NCBI GenBank assembly: GCA_036897445.1
Contig: JAYMTL010000099.1
Span: 1 to 64,000, forward strand
Direction: 5' to 3'
Length of the DNA: 64,000 nucleotides
Source of the DNA: Pelargonium tetragonum
Taxonomy: Eukaryota; Streptophyta; Magnoliopsida; Geraniales; Geraniaceae
Positions 11,919-25,180 of the stretch are shown piece after piece. The position numbers and the translations under genes are program-made. The notes beneath the pieces were generated by a model, which did no database searches, had not been told where the DNA came from, and saw only the letters and a program-made list of their open reading frames with translations. Within the stretch, counting starts at the first letter, position 1. Each line of letters opens with the position of its first letter.

Positions 11919-14584
11919 CAAGGTTCCATTAACAAGCGTCAAAACGAAATGTAAATATTTTTAGACTTAGTTTTCATCGAGTACACTATTTACTTTATAC
12001 CCAATATTATATAATATAAAAATCCGTGTAATGGGGTTTATATAAATCATAAGCTACTACTATGCTATGGATGCAATAAAACTTTCTCAAGCAAGCCCTG
12101 AACCTACGGTTGGTCTGCCAAATTTTACTTCATTTTTATTCCCTTGGCAGCCTTAGGTCATGCTGTACAAGACTTTTTGGGACTTAGACTAGTAATTACA
12201 GCACCCTTTTCTTTGCTTGGCAGAATACAAGACTCTTTATTTCTAATTAAGGAGCCCCTGGATCAGGGTAAGTGGAGATTGGGTAATCTTTATTCGATGA
12301 ATAGAGTACAAAAAAAGTAGTTAAAAGTACAGATGAAAATTCCTAAGTCATCAAATAAGGAGAATTTCCTGTTTAAGTGTATAACGAAAGAGCGTCCTCT
12401 TATGAAATAAAGAAAGTAACAGCTCTGGTTTACGGGGCCCCTTGTAAAAAATTTTTGAGTTGGAGTTGATTGTTATTTATGTGTTAAACTAAACCTCTAG
12501 TTGTTTTTGAATTATAAGGTATCTGCAACATTCCGTATTCCGTTTTTTTTTTTTGAAACTCTTAGCTTTGTATTTCTTGTGTAAGGAAAATGAACGAGAA
12601 CTCTCCAACCAAGAATTCTATTTAAGAGTCAGCTATTTAAATAGTACTCTAAAAATCAAAGTATTATTAAGCAGTAACAAAATTTTATTGATCAAAGGAC
12701 CCCGGGCTTAAAATAAAAAACCCAGTTGTGTATCTTGAAGAGGGCATTCCGAGCTACAATACTTATGCTCGTTTAGGGGTACTCATAGCATTTAAAGGTA
12801 CGCGTTAAAGAAAGAGAAAGCCCTTAGACACTGCCTGATTAAAAAAGAATGTGGGTATTTCTTAGACTCTCCCAGTTCCCTGTACCAAATGGAAAACCTC
12901 TTCTGTACTTAGTAATAACCCCTCATGAAATTTTTATCTTTAAACTGAATTTCAACCCAACTAAGGACTAGAGGCTTACTAAGGGTAAAAACTCGGAATA
13001 TTACAAATAAAATATCAAAGGAAATTCTAATAAAAAGGGGTGCCTCAAGCGCTTGCTAATAAGCCTTTTTGCTTGTTGATAAAGTTTTACTAGAGTTGTA
13101 GGTATACCCAGTAAACAAGATCTCGCGTATCTGCTTATACTGACATCTTACTCCACTCCAAGTAGCCCCGGGACGCATACTTACTTTAAGGCATGAACAG
13201 GAGATTCCTATTTGATTTTATCCTACTGAACTTTACTATATTGAAATCATCTTTCCTCGCAATTACATATATATCCAGGGAATCCTGAGTATTTTAATAG
13301 TAAGAATACATTAGTTTTCAATTATTAGTTCAGTATTATCTTGAAACTCCTAACTTAAGGAAAGTTTTATAATGTGGGTTCTTTCGGCAGAACGTCTCTT
13401 TATAAAAAGCCTTGGATTGTTTAAAAACCCCTAGTAGGAACTTTAGTTTAGTATTATGATTTAAAAATTTTATTTGTTTGGATATCGTAGAGGAGTTCCA
13501 TAAATTTCATTTTGCAAGATAGATACTTCCGAAAAAAGGGCACCTCTCGGGTTTTTATGAGTCCTCTTGTGGTATAAATATAGTCCCTATATAGCCAATG
13601 GTTTTAAAAGATAAGCTCTTAATAACTCTTGGATAGTAGTTTATTAGTAAGAAATTTACCTTACTACTTCCAACCTTATTGCTTATTTGTAATTAAACTT
13701 TCTTTTTTGCGTTACTGAAACTTTTCTAAAGAATCCAGGATATAGAAATGATATCCACTCTGGTTAGTAGTAAGATAGAATCCCTTCCTAAATCGTTGCA
13801 GTTTAGTGTTTGACAAACACAAAGTAATTCAATTTATAATATTTTTTTTTATTAGTATTAGTAGAAGTGAGATGGATAAAGAGACAAAGGGGCCTTCTTT
13901 ATTGGGGTGTGGCAGTAAAAGTTTTAACTATAAAGAGGTATATTATTCTAGGTATTGGAACGCTGGATGCTGCTACGGGCTAGAAAGAAAAGAATATAAT
14001 TCTAAAGGATTTGTTCCAAAATAAAAAGAAAGTTTATGGCAGTCAGAAGTTTAGCTCAACCTTACCTTTAAAAGATAGGGGAAAGTAACCCTGTACAGGA
14101 CTTTTCCCTTTTTTACTAGGTATCTATTTACTGGTTTTTTTTACATAAAACCAGTAAGCCTAAAAAATTTTATACTCTTTTTCTGTATAGGGGCTCCTGA
14201 GTGATGTGCACTTTTAGAGTTTTTGCGGGTAAATAATTTATATCTGTAACCCCCTAAAAAGGGGATTTTTTAGGTATTCCCTGATTTCTGAAAATAATTA
14301 CGTAAACTCTCTCTTAGGGAGTTCTAAGGCTACTCGGTAAATAAAGTCTTTAAGTATTCCCTTTATCAAATCTACCCGGGTCGCAGCTTGAAGGGAGTGC
14401 CCCTTTGGCTTTATAAAGAACTCGAATACTTTTCAAATCTAAAGAATGCAAAATCTTCCGTTTAAACGCTTAAAAAATTTATAAGATAAAGATCTAAATT
14501 CGGGCCTGCAGGGTGGGGGTATCCTATATTTTTTAATTGCCAGGGGTATCTCAAGTACTTTAAGGGTACGCAAATCAAAAAAAG

Positions 14585-14594
14585 GGGGATCCCC
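14585..14594. repeat. GGGGATCCCC perfect palindrome (GC cluster)
   Basis: A ten-bp perfect palindrome preceded by an A-run. It belongs to the GC-cluster family. Confidence 0.8.
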
Positions 14595-16186
14595 AATCTT
14601 TTATTAGAACTTATAAGGCTTTGGATTTCCAAATCTATATCTGTAAAGACTCGTAAATGACCTCCCAGAGCGTGGCTGCAAGGACTCCTTACAAATACTA
14701 AATGTATTTGGAAAGCAATCCGAAACTCTTTACTTTATAAACCAAAGCTCTTGCCAGATCCGCGATAAGTATTTTTCCAATTATTACTTTCATTAAGTTC
14801 TTGCTGAACACAGAACTACGTTAGCTTAGGTAAAACCCCTAAACTTCCTACGTTTTGTTCCCAGATGAATAACTGCAAAAGGTCTTACTTAAGCCAGTAT
14901 CTATTAAGGATACCCGTAAAACGAGAGGCACCTAATACAAGGCCTCCTTTTTTACTCATGCTCTAAAAACCTTAATCAAGGGAAAGTCGGGTAAAGCTTT
15001 ATAGAAAACGTACATTTGAAACTAGATCCCGCTTAGTATATAAAAGACCCTTGAAAGATTAGATTACAAAAGCTTTCCGCTCGGCGCCGACTCCATTTCT
15101 TTTATATTTTAGCCTTTATTTCTATGTGAGATTGCTCTCATTAGAGGGATATAACTCAATATTATAACTTTACTAGATACATATTAGTCGAGATTTGTGG
15201 GGGGAATCTTATTAAACAAGTTGAAAGTCTTCCGGATACCTCTAGTTTGAATCTAAATTGATATTTCAAAACCAAACCAAGCTTTTTTAATTTAAGTAAG
15301 GTATCCCCTTCCTAATAGAGGTTCCCTGACAGAGCTCGACTTTCGTCCCCTAAAAGGAAACTTTCTTAAAAGTTCTCTAGTAAAAACAAAGAAGAAAGGA
15401 CACTTAGGGAATACCCGAGTTTTTTAATCCATTATCAAAGAAATTTCTCCTACGCACTCCAAATTAGACCTCTTATTTTATAGGACTAAACTCTGGGACA
15501 AGATTAAGGGGGTATAGATAAGTAAACTACTCCATCAGCTAGACTAATTCGACTGGATATCCTTTATATTCTCATTCTAAATTCCTCCAACCCTCTTTGT
15601 TTTAGTAGAACTCATGGAAAGAAGTTTTATTTACATAATGCGGAAACTATTTCACTTCATGAACGAGCTTAACCTTGAATTTAGTAAATATACGGCTTTG
15701 GGTAATCTATTAAAGGGGCGTAGATACTTCTAAAAAATTGCCCACACTTTTTAGATATGACGGAATACTATACTTTGTTGTATCTCAGTATAAATCAAAA
15801 AATGAAGTACTATAACTATAAATAAGGGAGGCTTTTTTATTTAAGAGCTATTGTGTATCTTGCTGTATCCGTTTTATTAAATTAAATCGATACTTGGGCA
15901 GGTAACTACTCCTTTTAGCCCTACTAAAGTCAAACTCAAGACTTATCCTCTTTACAGAGGAACTCCTCTACACAGCACTTGCTGTAATTAAAAGAAAAGA
16001 GTCTCTCCCTTACTAAGACATAAAGAATATTACAAAGACTAAGAGAACAGAATATAGAAGAGTATGAGACTAAGAAACAAGGTAAAGAGAGTGTATATGT
16101 TATCTAGGGCCCCTCCGTTGGGTACACCAGCTCTTTCTCTACTTAAAAACTTAAAAGAGTCTCCCTCCTCTATATCTATAGATTAG

Positions 16187-16201
16187 TAAGAACAAGGAAC
16201 A
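16187..16201 (+). repeat. 15-nt direct repeat TAAGAACAAGGAACA (copy 1)
   Basis: Identical to 19,271-19,285. Both copies are followed by a GRAGG-type purine run, so the homology probably extends a few bases further. Confidence 0.65.
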
Positions 16202-16652
16202 AGAAGGTTTTATCCTTACCAACATCTACTCCCGAAAAAGAATGATATTACCACACTCCAAGTAAAAGGTTTAGCGAAAGCCTGTATTATTAATTAGGGG
16301 ACATAAAACTTTGGAAGTTAGTAAGGGGTACCTGATTAAACCTTAGTTTTTAGTGGGAACAGATAAAAATTGAAGAGGTTTTCCTAGACTTGCTCTCTAA
16401 ATTAGACTTTTAAACTAAAAATTTGTTAGGGATCCTTGCGAAAACCTTTTCCAAGATACAAGATAAAAGATCCTTATAAAAAAAGTGTATACCATAAATA
16501 GAATACTAAGTCATAAAATAAAGGGCGGTTTCTTCTGCTTACTACAAACCCGGGATTTGCTTGTGGTAAGGCCATTTATAGAATTGGGGCTTCTTTACTC
16601 AGCTCCAGATAGATAGGGATACAGAAGAGAAGTGTAGCTCTTAAGAAAGAAA

Positions 16653-16666
16653 GGTATCGCAGATAA
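16653..16666 (+). repeat. 14-nt direct repeat GGTATCGCAGATAA (copy 1)
   Basis: Identical to 17,965-17,978. A similar AGTRTAGCTC word lies about 20-25 bases upstream of both copies, so the repeated unit is longer than the perfect core. A relative with two mismatches, GGTATTGCTGATAA, is on the minus strand at 4,298-4,311. Confidence 0.65.
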
Positions 16667-17178
16667 AGACAGCGGGTATAGCCCATACTATAGATATGGG
16701 TATGAGTAAGAAAGAACAAGCTATGATGCAGAGTCTAGCTAAGAGTGTGGTTGTGCATAAGAAGAGTAAGTAAGTCAATAAGCAGCTTTATAAGATTAGA
16801 ACCTATGTCTTACTCCGTTACTGTACTCTAGTTTAATAGAGGGAATACAGAATAAAAGTAAGGGGAGTTGCTTGTTCCTTTGTTTCAATTTCTAGTCTTG
16901 TTCTAAGTAACACGGTAAGGAAGTCTACTATAAAAAAGGAGTTGAATATAGCATATAGCTGTTTGAGAAGTTGTAAGAATTAAAGGTTTCGCAACTAATT
17001 CAGGTAGAACTAAGTATAGGTATTAAAATAGCCCTTCGGAGGTAATTTCCAGGGAATGCCTCAGCTTTATAGAATTCCTTTTGTTTGTATTTTAAGGAAA
17101 GTTTGTTTTCTTATTTCCCAGGTTTAGCGTAAATGGAAGTTGTAAAACTAAAAAGACTAAAGTTTGCAGTAGATAGAG

Positions 17179-17189
17179 AGTATAGCTCC
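17179..17189 (+). repeat. AGTATAGCTCC repeat (copy 1)
   Basis: Identical 11-mer at 17,938-17,948. Both are followed by AATAAA and then a TATAGGTA word, giving roughly 30 bp of alignable sequence with small gaps. Confidence 0.55.
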
Positions 17190-17265
17190 TAATAAATAGT
17201 TATAGGTAGACATTAGAAGGTATGTATAGAATAGAGTATGATCTTGAAGAGTAAGAAGTAAGTTA

Positions 17266-17288
17266 AGAAGGCTATCAGGATACAGAGT
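17266..17288 (+). repeat. Dispersed repeat around TATCAGGATAC (copy 2)
   Basis: Partner of 7,316-7,338, matching at 20 of 23 positions in the same orientation, 10 kb apart. Confidence 0.65.
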
Positions 17289-17508
17289 AGGAGTATGAAA
17301 CAAGGTAAGCTATTGCAGTGGTTATTACATAAGTAGATGTACCGGGAACAAAAACAATAGGAAAAGTACAGTAGCTACGGGTATATCCCATTATAAATTA
17401 TAATAAGAGAAGAAGTCGAGCTGCAGGTAAGATTTAGGACTATGAACATGACTTAAACCCATTTATTTCAAGCATCTTTTCTTTACCGGATGTAAACTTG
17501 CTCGAACA

Positions 17509-17584
17509 TAAGATACTAATAATACACTATTCTTAATTAGTATAGTGTATTATTAGTATAGTTGATATTGCACTTAGTATCTTA
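17509..17584. repeat. Strong nested hairpin, 18-bp perfect stem
   Basis: The arms ATACTAATAATACACTAT (17,513-17,530) and ATAGTGTATTATTAGTAT (17,542-17,559) are perfect reverse complements around an 11-base loop. A second inverted pair, TAAGATACTAA (17,509-17,519) and TTAGTATCTTA (17,574-17,584), overlaps the first, so alternative foldings are possible. The stem is AT-rich and no T-run follows, so it does not look like a classic terminator. It may be a processing signal, a cruciform site or a short inverted element. No gene lies beside it. Confidence 0.9.
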
Positions 17585-17937
17585 ACTTCTATTTTAGTAA
17601 CTGGGAAAAGAATCACTTAGATTAAGGAAATTCTTTTTATTCCCTTTTTTGCAAAGGAAGGTAGGCCGTCTTAAAAAAGGAGTAGTTTTACCGATAACTT
17701 AATGTATATACGGGTGAGTGTTTCCTTTATAAAATAAGTTAAGAGTCTGCTATCCTAGGTTTTGGGGTTTTAGTAGGTAATAAAAAATGTCAAATTCTTA
17801 AGGTATGTTCTGGAATTACAGCCAAGTAATATGAAATCCTGTACTTGTGATTGAAAGCCTAGTTTTTGGGGAAGTTTAAGACCTAAAAAGATAATAAGTT
17901 TTTCAGCTTATGAAGAATAAAGTAAGATAAAGTATAA

Positions 17938-17978
17938 AGTATAGCTCCAATAAAAGCAGGTATAGGTATCGCAGATAA
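17938..17978 (+). repeat. Second copies of AGTATAGCTCC and GGTATCGCAGATAA
   Basis: AGTATAGCTCC (17,938-17,948) and GGTATCGCAGATAA (17,965-17,978) occur together here. One arrangement resembles 17,179 and the other resembles 16,653. The site therefore bridges two otherwise separate repeats and suggests one longer ancestral unit. Confidence 0.6.
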
Positions 17979-19270
17979 GGTAATACAAAAACAAGTAAGA
18001 TTTAGGGGTAGAGTAGCAGCTTCTAGGAATGTGGGGCTATAAACGGGGCTCTTTTTTATGCCTCCTACTTTATAAAAAGTCAGTCTTTTTTATGAAATCA
18101 AGTAAATACTAAACTTAAGGTTTTTTTAATCAATCCATTACTGATTCGCTACAAAGGTAAAAGGGCTTACTCACAAATAGACACTGCAAAAATGTTTGTA
18201 GCTCAAAAGGGGCTCTTATAAATCGGTATCTTGGCCGTAACGTGGTTTAACACAAGAATAAATAAAGACTTTACTCAACTTTGTGGGTATCCCCAACCCA
18301 AGAAGAATTTAAGCGCTCCCGAAGCACTCACGTTATATTACAGTCCAAATTAACCCATTTTCTCCAATAGTCCTTTGATACGGAATATCCGCTCTAGATA
18401 AATGCCAGCTCTTTTTAGAGGGCGAATCCTCTTGAATTTCCCAAATTTTTAGAGTCCCGCCTTATTAAATTAGTAATTCCTGTATTTATTTTATTTAAAT
18501 TTAAAAAGGGTACTTAGATTAGAGATTAGAAACTTTAAAATCCCTATCTAGTTAAGCAGTAACCTCTAAGAAAAAACCTGCCAAGAAGAACGTTTACTTG
18601 TTTATTACCTACCAAACTCCGAAAGTCGGACTTTTAATCTTCTTTTTTACAGTTAAAACAGGTCTTGTCTTAGGGAACACTCACCGGGGAAAAGAAAAGA
18701 ATTCTTACCTTATTTAGATCTGTAAGCTGTTTCGAATTTCTTTATCTATTTATCTAAGCGATTCTACAATACCTAAGCAAATCCACATTATATTACAAAA
18801 CTCTATTAGGACAACCCCCTAGGAATACTAGACTTTCAAGAACGAAAGTACTGTACTGGAAAAACCAGTCCTATCTAGATTTATTCCTCCTTGAGCCCGA
18901 GAAATGAAAAGGGGGTAACAATCCCAAGAATGCGGTGCCCGCTTAAAGTAATCCTATTGCAAATTAATAGGGCAATTCCCGGTTTTAATAAAGAAAAGGT
19001 ATTTACAGAATAAGAGAATAAGTAAAAGTATGAATTTAAGTAAAGAGGAGTCTTGCAGCTAGGAAAGTTTAGGTTATCAGGTTATCTGAAAGTTAAGAAG
19101 TAGCTTATAGGTCTTAAGAAGAAGGGAGATTTTTAAGATTAAGAAAAAAGCAAGTCTCGTAAGAGGGGTGTATGTGTTACGTATGTAGTATTAAATACTT
19201 TATATTATAGCATTAAAATGCCTTTCTGTCATATGGATTTTCTCTATGGTACTACAACTTCTTTTAGCGA

Positions 19271-19290
19271 TAAGAACAAGGAACAGGAGG
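19271..19290 (+). repeat. TAAGAACAAGGAACA repeat (copy 2)
   Basis: Second copy of the 15-nt repeat at 16,187, followed by a purine run. It lies inside a 60-codon open frame that has no recognisable domain. Confidence 0.6.
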
Positions 19291-19600
19291 TAATGCAATT
19301 AAGGACAACACCTTACTTACAAGGTCTGTCTAGATTAACTCAGAAATCTAAACAAGACTATTGTAGCTATAAAGAGACAGGAAAAAACAAGGAACCCTAA
19401 GACGACAGTAAGACAAGTATTGCAGCTAGCTTAAAGACTAAAAGTAGAGCCCGTAAATAATCTTCTTAAGAAAAGCTTAGGTATAATTGTATATAAAGGG
19501 TTAGGCACAAGTATTAAGAGAAGCTACGAAGAGTCATTAGGGATACACAATAAGGAAAAATTGACATAAAAGAGAGTTTTTTCAAATAAGTTTCTCAAGA

Positions 19601-22600
19601 CAAGAGAAGTCGCGTTTCATTCTTTTGTTTTAGGAAGTCCTGAGTCTCTTCTTTCTTATTTAACATCTCTTAGAACCCTTTTCTAGTCTCTAATTTTATA
19701 GCATAAGATAGGAGTAAGCAATGTTTTTTCCTATTTCTAAGAATTTCCTTCTGTTAGTTGAGACCGGAGTTCAAGGGATGTGGGAGTTGCTTTTTGGTTT
19801 CCTATAGAGGCTTCTTTTTCATTTTAAATAGTAATTAGTAAAGAGTAGTAGTGCAGGACTTCTAATGCGGTTTCCTTTAATTAGGGAATCCTAGGCCAAT
19901 CCTAAGGAATTGTAAAAACTAGAAAGCTGGGTAGCTTTAGATAGAGTATTAAATAAAGTCTTAGGGGTTTTGGAGAGTCTAATAAAATAGAGTCATTCTC
20001 ATTTCTGGTTCAAGGTCATTTAATAAAGGGGTAAGTATACAAGTAGCTAAGGGTTAATTTGTCAATTAATTATTAAAGATTAAAGGTCTTACTCAAGTAT
20101 ACATGATATAAGGAAACTCTTTACACCCACCCTTTTTAGAAAGGCAGAGTAGCGCGGGCGCCCTCTTTCTTGTTCTTGGAGGTAAATAGAATTAGATATG
20201 GCCACGGATTCAACATGCAGATAAATGCTTTTTAGGGTTAGGTTATTCCTGGAACAATTCATTCTCCTCGCTTTGCTTTTATGGGATTATCAATCGCCGA
20301 TTATAGATAGGATAATTTCATTTATGTATTTTCCGTAAAACTCTGATTCATGAAGGGCAAATAGCATCTTAACTTATTTAATAGAAAAAAGACTTGTTTA
20401 TGACACTAACATAGCCCCATATCAAAATCCTATTCGACTCGACCAAATCTGGAGCACTAAAGTAAGAGATGAATCGGGTTTTTGTAAATTACAGGCATAC
20501 TCTCAAATTAAACCAAGAGAGAAGCGAACCCCGTTATTATAAGTAAGGTTACAGATAGAATCCTGAAAATTTTACTAAGTTATTTTATAAAAATGTAATA
20601 TCTAAAACGTTATCTTATTGACTTTAGATACTTCTCGTTAAAGCTGGATTTACTTCTTGAAAGGGGGTTGCTTAAGGAGGGGTTAGAATCCGAAACTAAA
20701 GTAACTCTTGACAGACTATCTCATTTAGGTCGAAGCGCCAATAAACCAGGGAATCAAAATACAGGAAGTCATTACATATTATCAGATATGATATCCTATA
20801 TCTACTAGATTTAGAACCTCTTCCTTACTTTATGTAATGTATATGCTGTGTATTCTATTATTAGGCCTGCCCCAAGAGACTGAAAAAGTATTGCAATCTA
20901 TTTTCCTAAATTCTCCTAGTACCTTTTATTTGGTTCTAGAATTGAATAACGCCTTATACTTTATAAACTCCAGCTTTATTATGCAATTACCGTAGTTGGG
21001 TTTAAAATAGTCTACATTTTATAGATATTTCTTATCTTATTAAAGAAAAGTTGTTGTGAAGGAATTTTGAAATATTCATTTTAGAAATGACTATCCGTAA
21101 ATAAGGATAACTACCTATGACTTGAGCTTAGGACTAAATATACCCCACTTTTCTTGTATTCATATACAATAGTTGATTGTACATCTCAAAAGAGTCCCGT
21201 GTACTCCAAGTTTTTATACCTAATCTTAGTTATCGCTTTGTATCTATTCTCAATTTAGTATATTTAAGAGTTTTATAAAGGTAATCTAGATACTAGGGCG
21301 CTCAAAAAGATTAACAAAGGGAAGTATAGAAATATCTGGAACATTTAGTGGGTACTGGAGACTTTCTAAGACATTATATAAATCAAATTGAGTCTTTTTA
21401 GGGCAGCCTTTGGGTTTTCCTATTTCCTAGTTAGATTATAAGGAAGGCTTGTTTACAAACAAAGGGTTAACCTTACATGGGAATCTCCAATCAAGTAACT
21501 CTAAAGCATAAAAAACTACCCATAAGAAAAAAGGAAACTTTCAAAAGACAATAACAAGTCAATATCGATACTGATAAGCTAAGAGAAAAAGGGGCTTCAA
21601 TTTAAGAGCTTTAAAATCCCATAAAGGAAAGCTTTTGTCGTCCTGTCAAGAGTAGGTAAAAGACACTCGTATTAAGCACGCGTAAACAGGATGCCTATTT
21701 TATCAGATCTTCCTAAAAAGTTTTTAAAGTTCCGGGTATTCTAGTTTTATAAAGAGGAGCTCATGATATGTTGAGAGTTGTAAGGTTAGAGACTATAGTA
21801 TTCCCCCTTTTGAACTTATAAAAGCCCCAAGCTTTACTAGAACTTTATTGGATGGGTTTATTCCTCTTTTTGCAAGCCAAGTTTATGCCTTATTAGTGAG
21901 CTCTTTTCCTTTTAGGGTATTTAGTTCTTAAGAGATTTATGCAATCCGTCTTTACCTTTTGCTTTTCTCTGACAGGATTTTTAGACTTGACTAAAGAATG
22001 ACTGCTAATTAGAAACATAATGGATGGAGGAAGCAAGGTTGATCGAGTAAAGTTACAGATACGTTAAACCAGTACCAATAGGGTAGGGAGAGCCCCGTTT
22101 TGTAAATTTCCTTGTATCATAGAAAGCTTTTTGATAATTAAATGTTGAATATCAGGGGTTGAGAAAATATTAACCGGTTACTCACTTCTTATTTACAACG
22201 TACGGAGTCTATTAACTAAAGGGAAGCCCTACTCATTTTGGACTTTTCTTAACAAGAGTTGCGTAATACATGAGGATCTTTATCTTTTAGGTTGAACATA
22301 TGCACTATTCCTAGTTTTCTAGCTTGATTTTGTTTAACAGATCATTTCCTTTTAGGGTCTAGTTTCTAATACCGAATTCCTTAATTGTTTCTTAACAGCC
22401 AAATTCAGTTATAATTTAGAAAAGGCACCCCAGGGAATGGAGCCCTTATTTTGTTTTGCGCTTAACCTACCCACTTTATTTTATTACTCAACTCATTGAC
22501 CTATTAATAACTTGTAATCATGGAAGTAAAATTAAGGTATACTAAAGGAACAAAAAGGAACCCTAACTCAAGCAAAGGGAAGGTTTTTAGTTAAATTATT

Positions 22601-24950
22601 TGCAAAAGGTCTTACTTTATTAGCAACAAATAGCAGAAAACCCATACATTCTTCTGTTTTTTCCATCGGTATAGGTTCAAAAGAATTCAATTTACTGAGT
22701 ATGTAATTTAGCATCTTTACGAAACTTTAAAGGCTTTAAAGGGGTGTTGTATAAAAAGTTCCTTCGTTCTGGGTATTGTTAGAAAAAGTATCCTTAATCG
22801 GGGCTGGATATCTTTTTCAATTATTATTCAGGGCTCCCTTTTCTAAAATTAATAGTCAACGAAAACGTACGCAAAATACGCAAAATATGAGATATAAACG
22901 GGCCGGGTGAGGAGTCAAGAATTTGTATAAGAATTAGCACTGTTGAAATGAATCCAAGAACCTTTATACTTAAGTTTTTCAGTTAAATTTATGATATAGT
23001 ATATAAAAAGGGGTCTTCAGGAGGAGTTTCCTTAGTTTAAAGGGATTTAAACTTCGTTTTTTACTGTATAAGGCGGTTTTTACTAGTGAGTTTTTCCCTG
23101 GAATTTTCTATTGGATCCTTAAAAAGTCAATTTTGTGACAAGCAAAGGCTACTGCTTTCTTGGGAGGACGACTCCTCTAGAGTAATTAGGGGAAACGAGA
23201 GTTCTCTTTAAGCCGGCTTTTTAGCTCCTAAGGATCCTTCAGTTAACCAAGCCTAAGAATTGATTGGAAGAGCTAATATACAACCTCTCTAAAAAATAAG
23301 GGGGATGATGCAACTGGATTAAAACCCGAGAGAAGCTAAAGATTACCTTTTCTAAATATTATATTACCTCAAAGCAAGCTTTTTGCTTATTTTAGTTCCT
23401 CAATACGACGAATACTCGGTACCTTTTACGATTCTAACACCAGCCCGGGACACTCATAAAGCAAGGAAGTTTAATACCTTGTGATACCAAATTCCTAGAG
23501 TACTTATTATTCAGAATAATATTTTAGTTTAGTAAAAGCCTGTGAAGTCATTACAGTAAGTAAAAGACTTTTAGAAACACTAACTTAGTTATTAAATTCT
23601 CAAGACTCCCTTATTCAGATCCCCGTCACAACAAGGACTTTGTTGCGGATCTAATAAATCCAAACGAAAAAGCTTAGCTATGGAATTCCTACATCGGCTT
23701 TCTTGGGAAAATGAAAGCTCCCTTATATATCAGTTAGGAAAAGCTCTAGGTTGTACCCTGACAGAAGCCCTGCTTAGTGTAAAAGTTAATAAACAGCAGT
23801 GATTAAGCACTTTTAGAGAACTTAGGCATCTTGTATAGATCTCCGTTAAGAGTTGGTTTAATTTGACTCTATTCCTCTCGATTCCTTAGATTAACTTCTG
23901 CCTTCATAGGAGCTCTTTAATAGATACTAGCGCGGGGATGTCATTGGTCTTTTTTTAGCTTGTGAAAGAGAAAGAGTTCTTCCTCCCATATGGGTACCTC
24001 TTCCCCTATTTTAAACTTCTGAAGAAACAAAGAGCTGCTGCAGCCAATCGAAGGGTAGAAAAAGGAACTCTCAAAAAGAGTTTTAAGAGGGCATGTCAAA
24101 ACAACTTAATTTCTTAATTTTTTGCAGGAGTATAGCCTTCTGTTTCAATAGACAGGAAATACCTAAAAAGAAACCCGACTCATATGGCCCCACTTGCAGG
24201 ATTAAGTTCAGTTTATCTTTTATGTTGTGGGTTCTTAGTATTGAATAAAAAAGAGTATAAAAAGTCAGTCTCCAATATCAAAACATCTGTCTATAAGTCC
24301 CCCAAAAAACTAGCGGACCGCTTATCAAGTAACACTTCTTGTAGGGAGAGCTTCTGTCAATTATTATTAAAAATTCCAAAATTTTTCATCTACTTTAAAT
24401 TTCTGTGCAAGTTTTTATACCCATATAGAGTTCTCTAGAGTTAATATTCCCCCCATTTCTGAATCCGAATTCGTCTATCTTGCTTGTGGAATAATCCCGG
24501 TTCATTACTAAATACTCGGTATACACTTCTTTTTCTTAATTGCATTACCTATACCCTAATCTTAGAGTCTACAGTTTCTCTTGTATTTACTAAAGTCTTG
24601 GATTGATATTGACAATTTCTTTTCAATACAATTCTATCTTATTGTTTGGTCTTATCGTCGGCCATCCGTCATGTATATGACATAAATATCTATTTTAATG
24701 CTTATTAAAATTAGACTCCTCCTATTAGCTAAACTAGATAAGCAGGGGTTATATGTTTTTTTAGGAGTCGGGACTGAGGTAAGATAAACACTCCGGGGTT
24801 ACCTTTTTAATGACTTGTTTGTAATACAAAATCTTGAACAACTCTTCTGAGTTTTATAATTACACTTTGTTTTTTTAGGAGATAGTTTCACTATCGAATA
24901 TATAGAAAAGGGTTTTCGCTATGTGCTATTGAAAGGCGGTGACTAGGAGC
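19601..24950. other. AT-rich spacer with GC clusters, no gene seen
   Basis: No gene is recognisable. An 84-codon open frame at 24,184-24,438 (plus) has a hydrophobic start and a Lys-rich middle, but no family signature, and its length is within chance. GC clusters are present throughout, for example near 20,158, 21,720, 22,080, 23,160 and 24,760. Confidence 0.65.
23617..23652. repeat. Two-part hairpin
   Basis: The outer arms AGATCC and GGATCT enclose an inner CAACAA / TTGTTG stem with a five-base loop. The outer and inner stems are separated by unpaired bases, mainly on the left. No neighbouring gene suggests a function. Confidence 0.5.
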
Positions 24951-25180
24951 TCTCCTAAACTCCTTTAGCAACACCTGCAACTGCTTTTCAACAGCCTGCT
25001 TTCCATTACTTAGAATCAATAGCTGCTTGCCAATGAATACAGAATAAAAAATCTCCACTAGCTGCTCCTATCCTAAAAAAAGGAATTTTAGGAAGATAAG
25101 AGAGGTACGAAGTGGAAAAAAAGCAATGGATAGGTAAACTTGACTTGCAAAAACCCGCCTAGAATTCCTATCGCTTTAAC
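24951..25180. other. Short island of repeat-segment vocabulary
   Basis: About 230 bp here resembles the 3.2-7.7 kb segment and not its own flanks. It begins with a 16-nt word shared exactly with 3.8 kb, and the following GCAACTGCTT is shared with 4.15 kb. No gene is seen. Confidence 0.5.
24960..24993 (+). repeat. 16-nt repeat CTCCTTTAGCAACACC (copy at 25 kb)
   Basis: Exact copy of 3,826-3,841. With a six-base gap the alignment to 4,141-4,168 continues through GCAACTGCTT to CAACA. It is the only clear member outside the 3-7 kb segment and lies in the same orientation. Confidence 0.75.

Larger units (their letters stand above)
7741..15900. other. AT-rich spacer with dense GC clusters, no gene seen
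   Basis: No recognisable gene lies on either strand. Open frames at 8,321-8,762 and 9,892-10,077 (minus) and 13,806-14,024 (plus) show no family motif, and I leave them out. GC clusters recur throughout; examples are near 9,113, 9,460, 11,166, 11,907, 12,697, 13,037, 14,188 and 14,585. A T-arm-like word at 9,166 does not fold as a tRNA. Confidence 0.7.
15901..19600. other. Purine-rich mosaic segment with recurring words, no gene called
   Basis: The plus strand is rich in A and G over long stretches, and words recur within it: GGTATCGCAGATAA, AGTATAGCTCC and TAAGAACAAGGAACA. Because it is poor in T on this strand, all three plus frames have local open runs, including a 60-codon frame at 19,218-19,400. 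The runs break off every few dozen codons and match no family I recognise. Low stop density here can follow from purine bias alone. It shares words with 3.2-7.7 kb (TATCAGGATAC; GGTATTGCTGATAA on the minus strand at 4,298-4,311). Confidence 0.5.
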
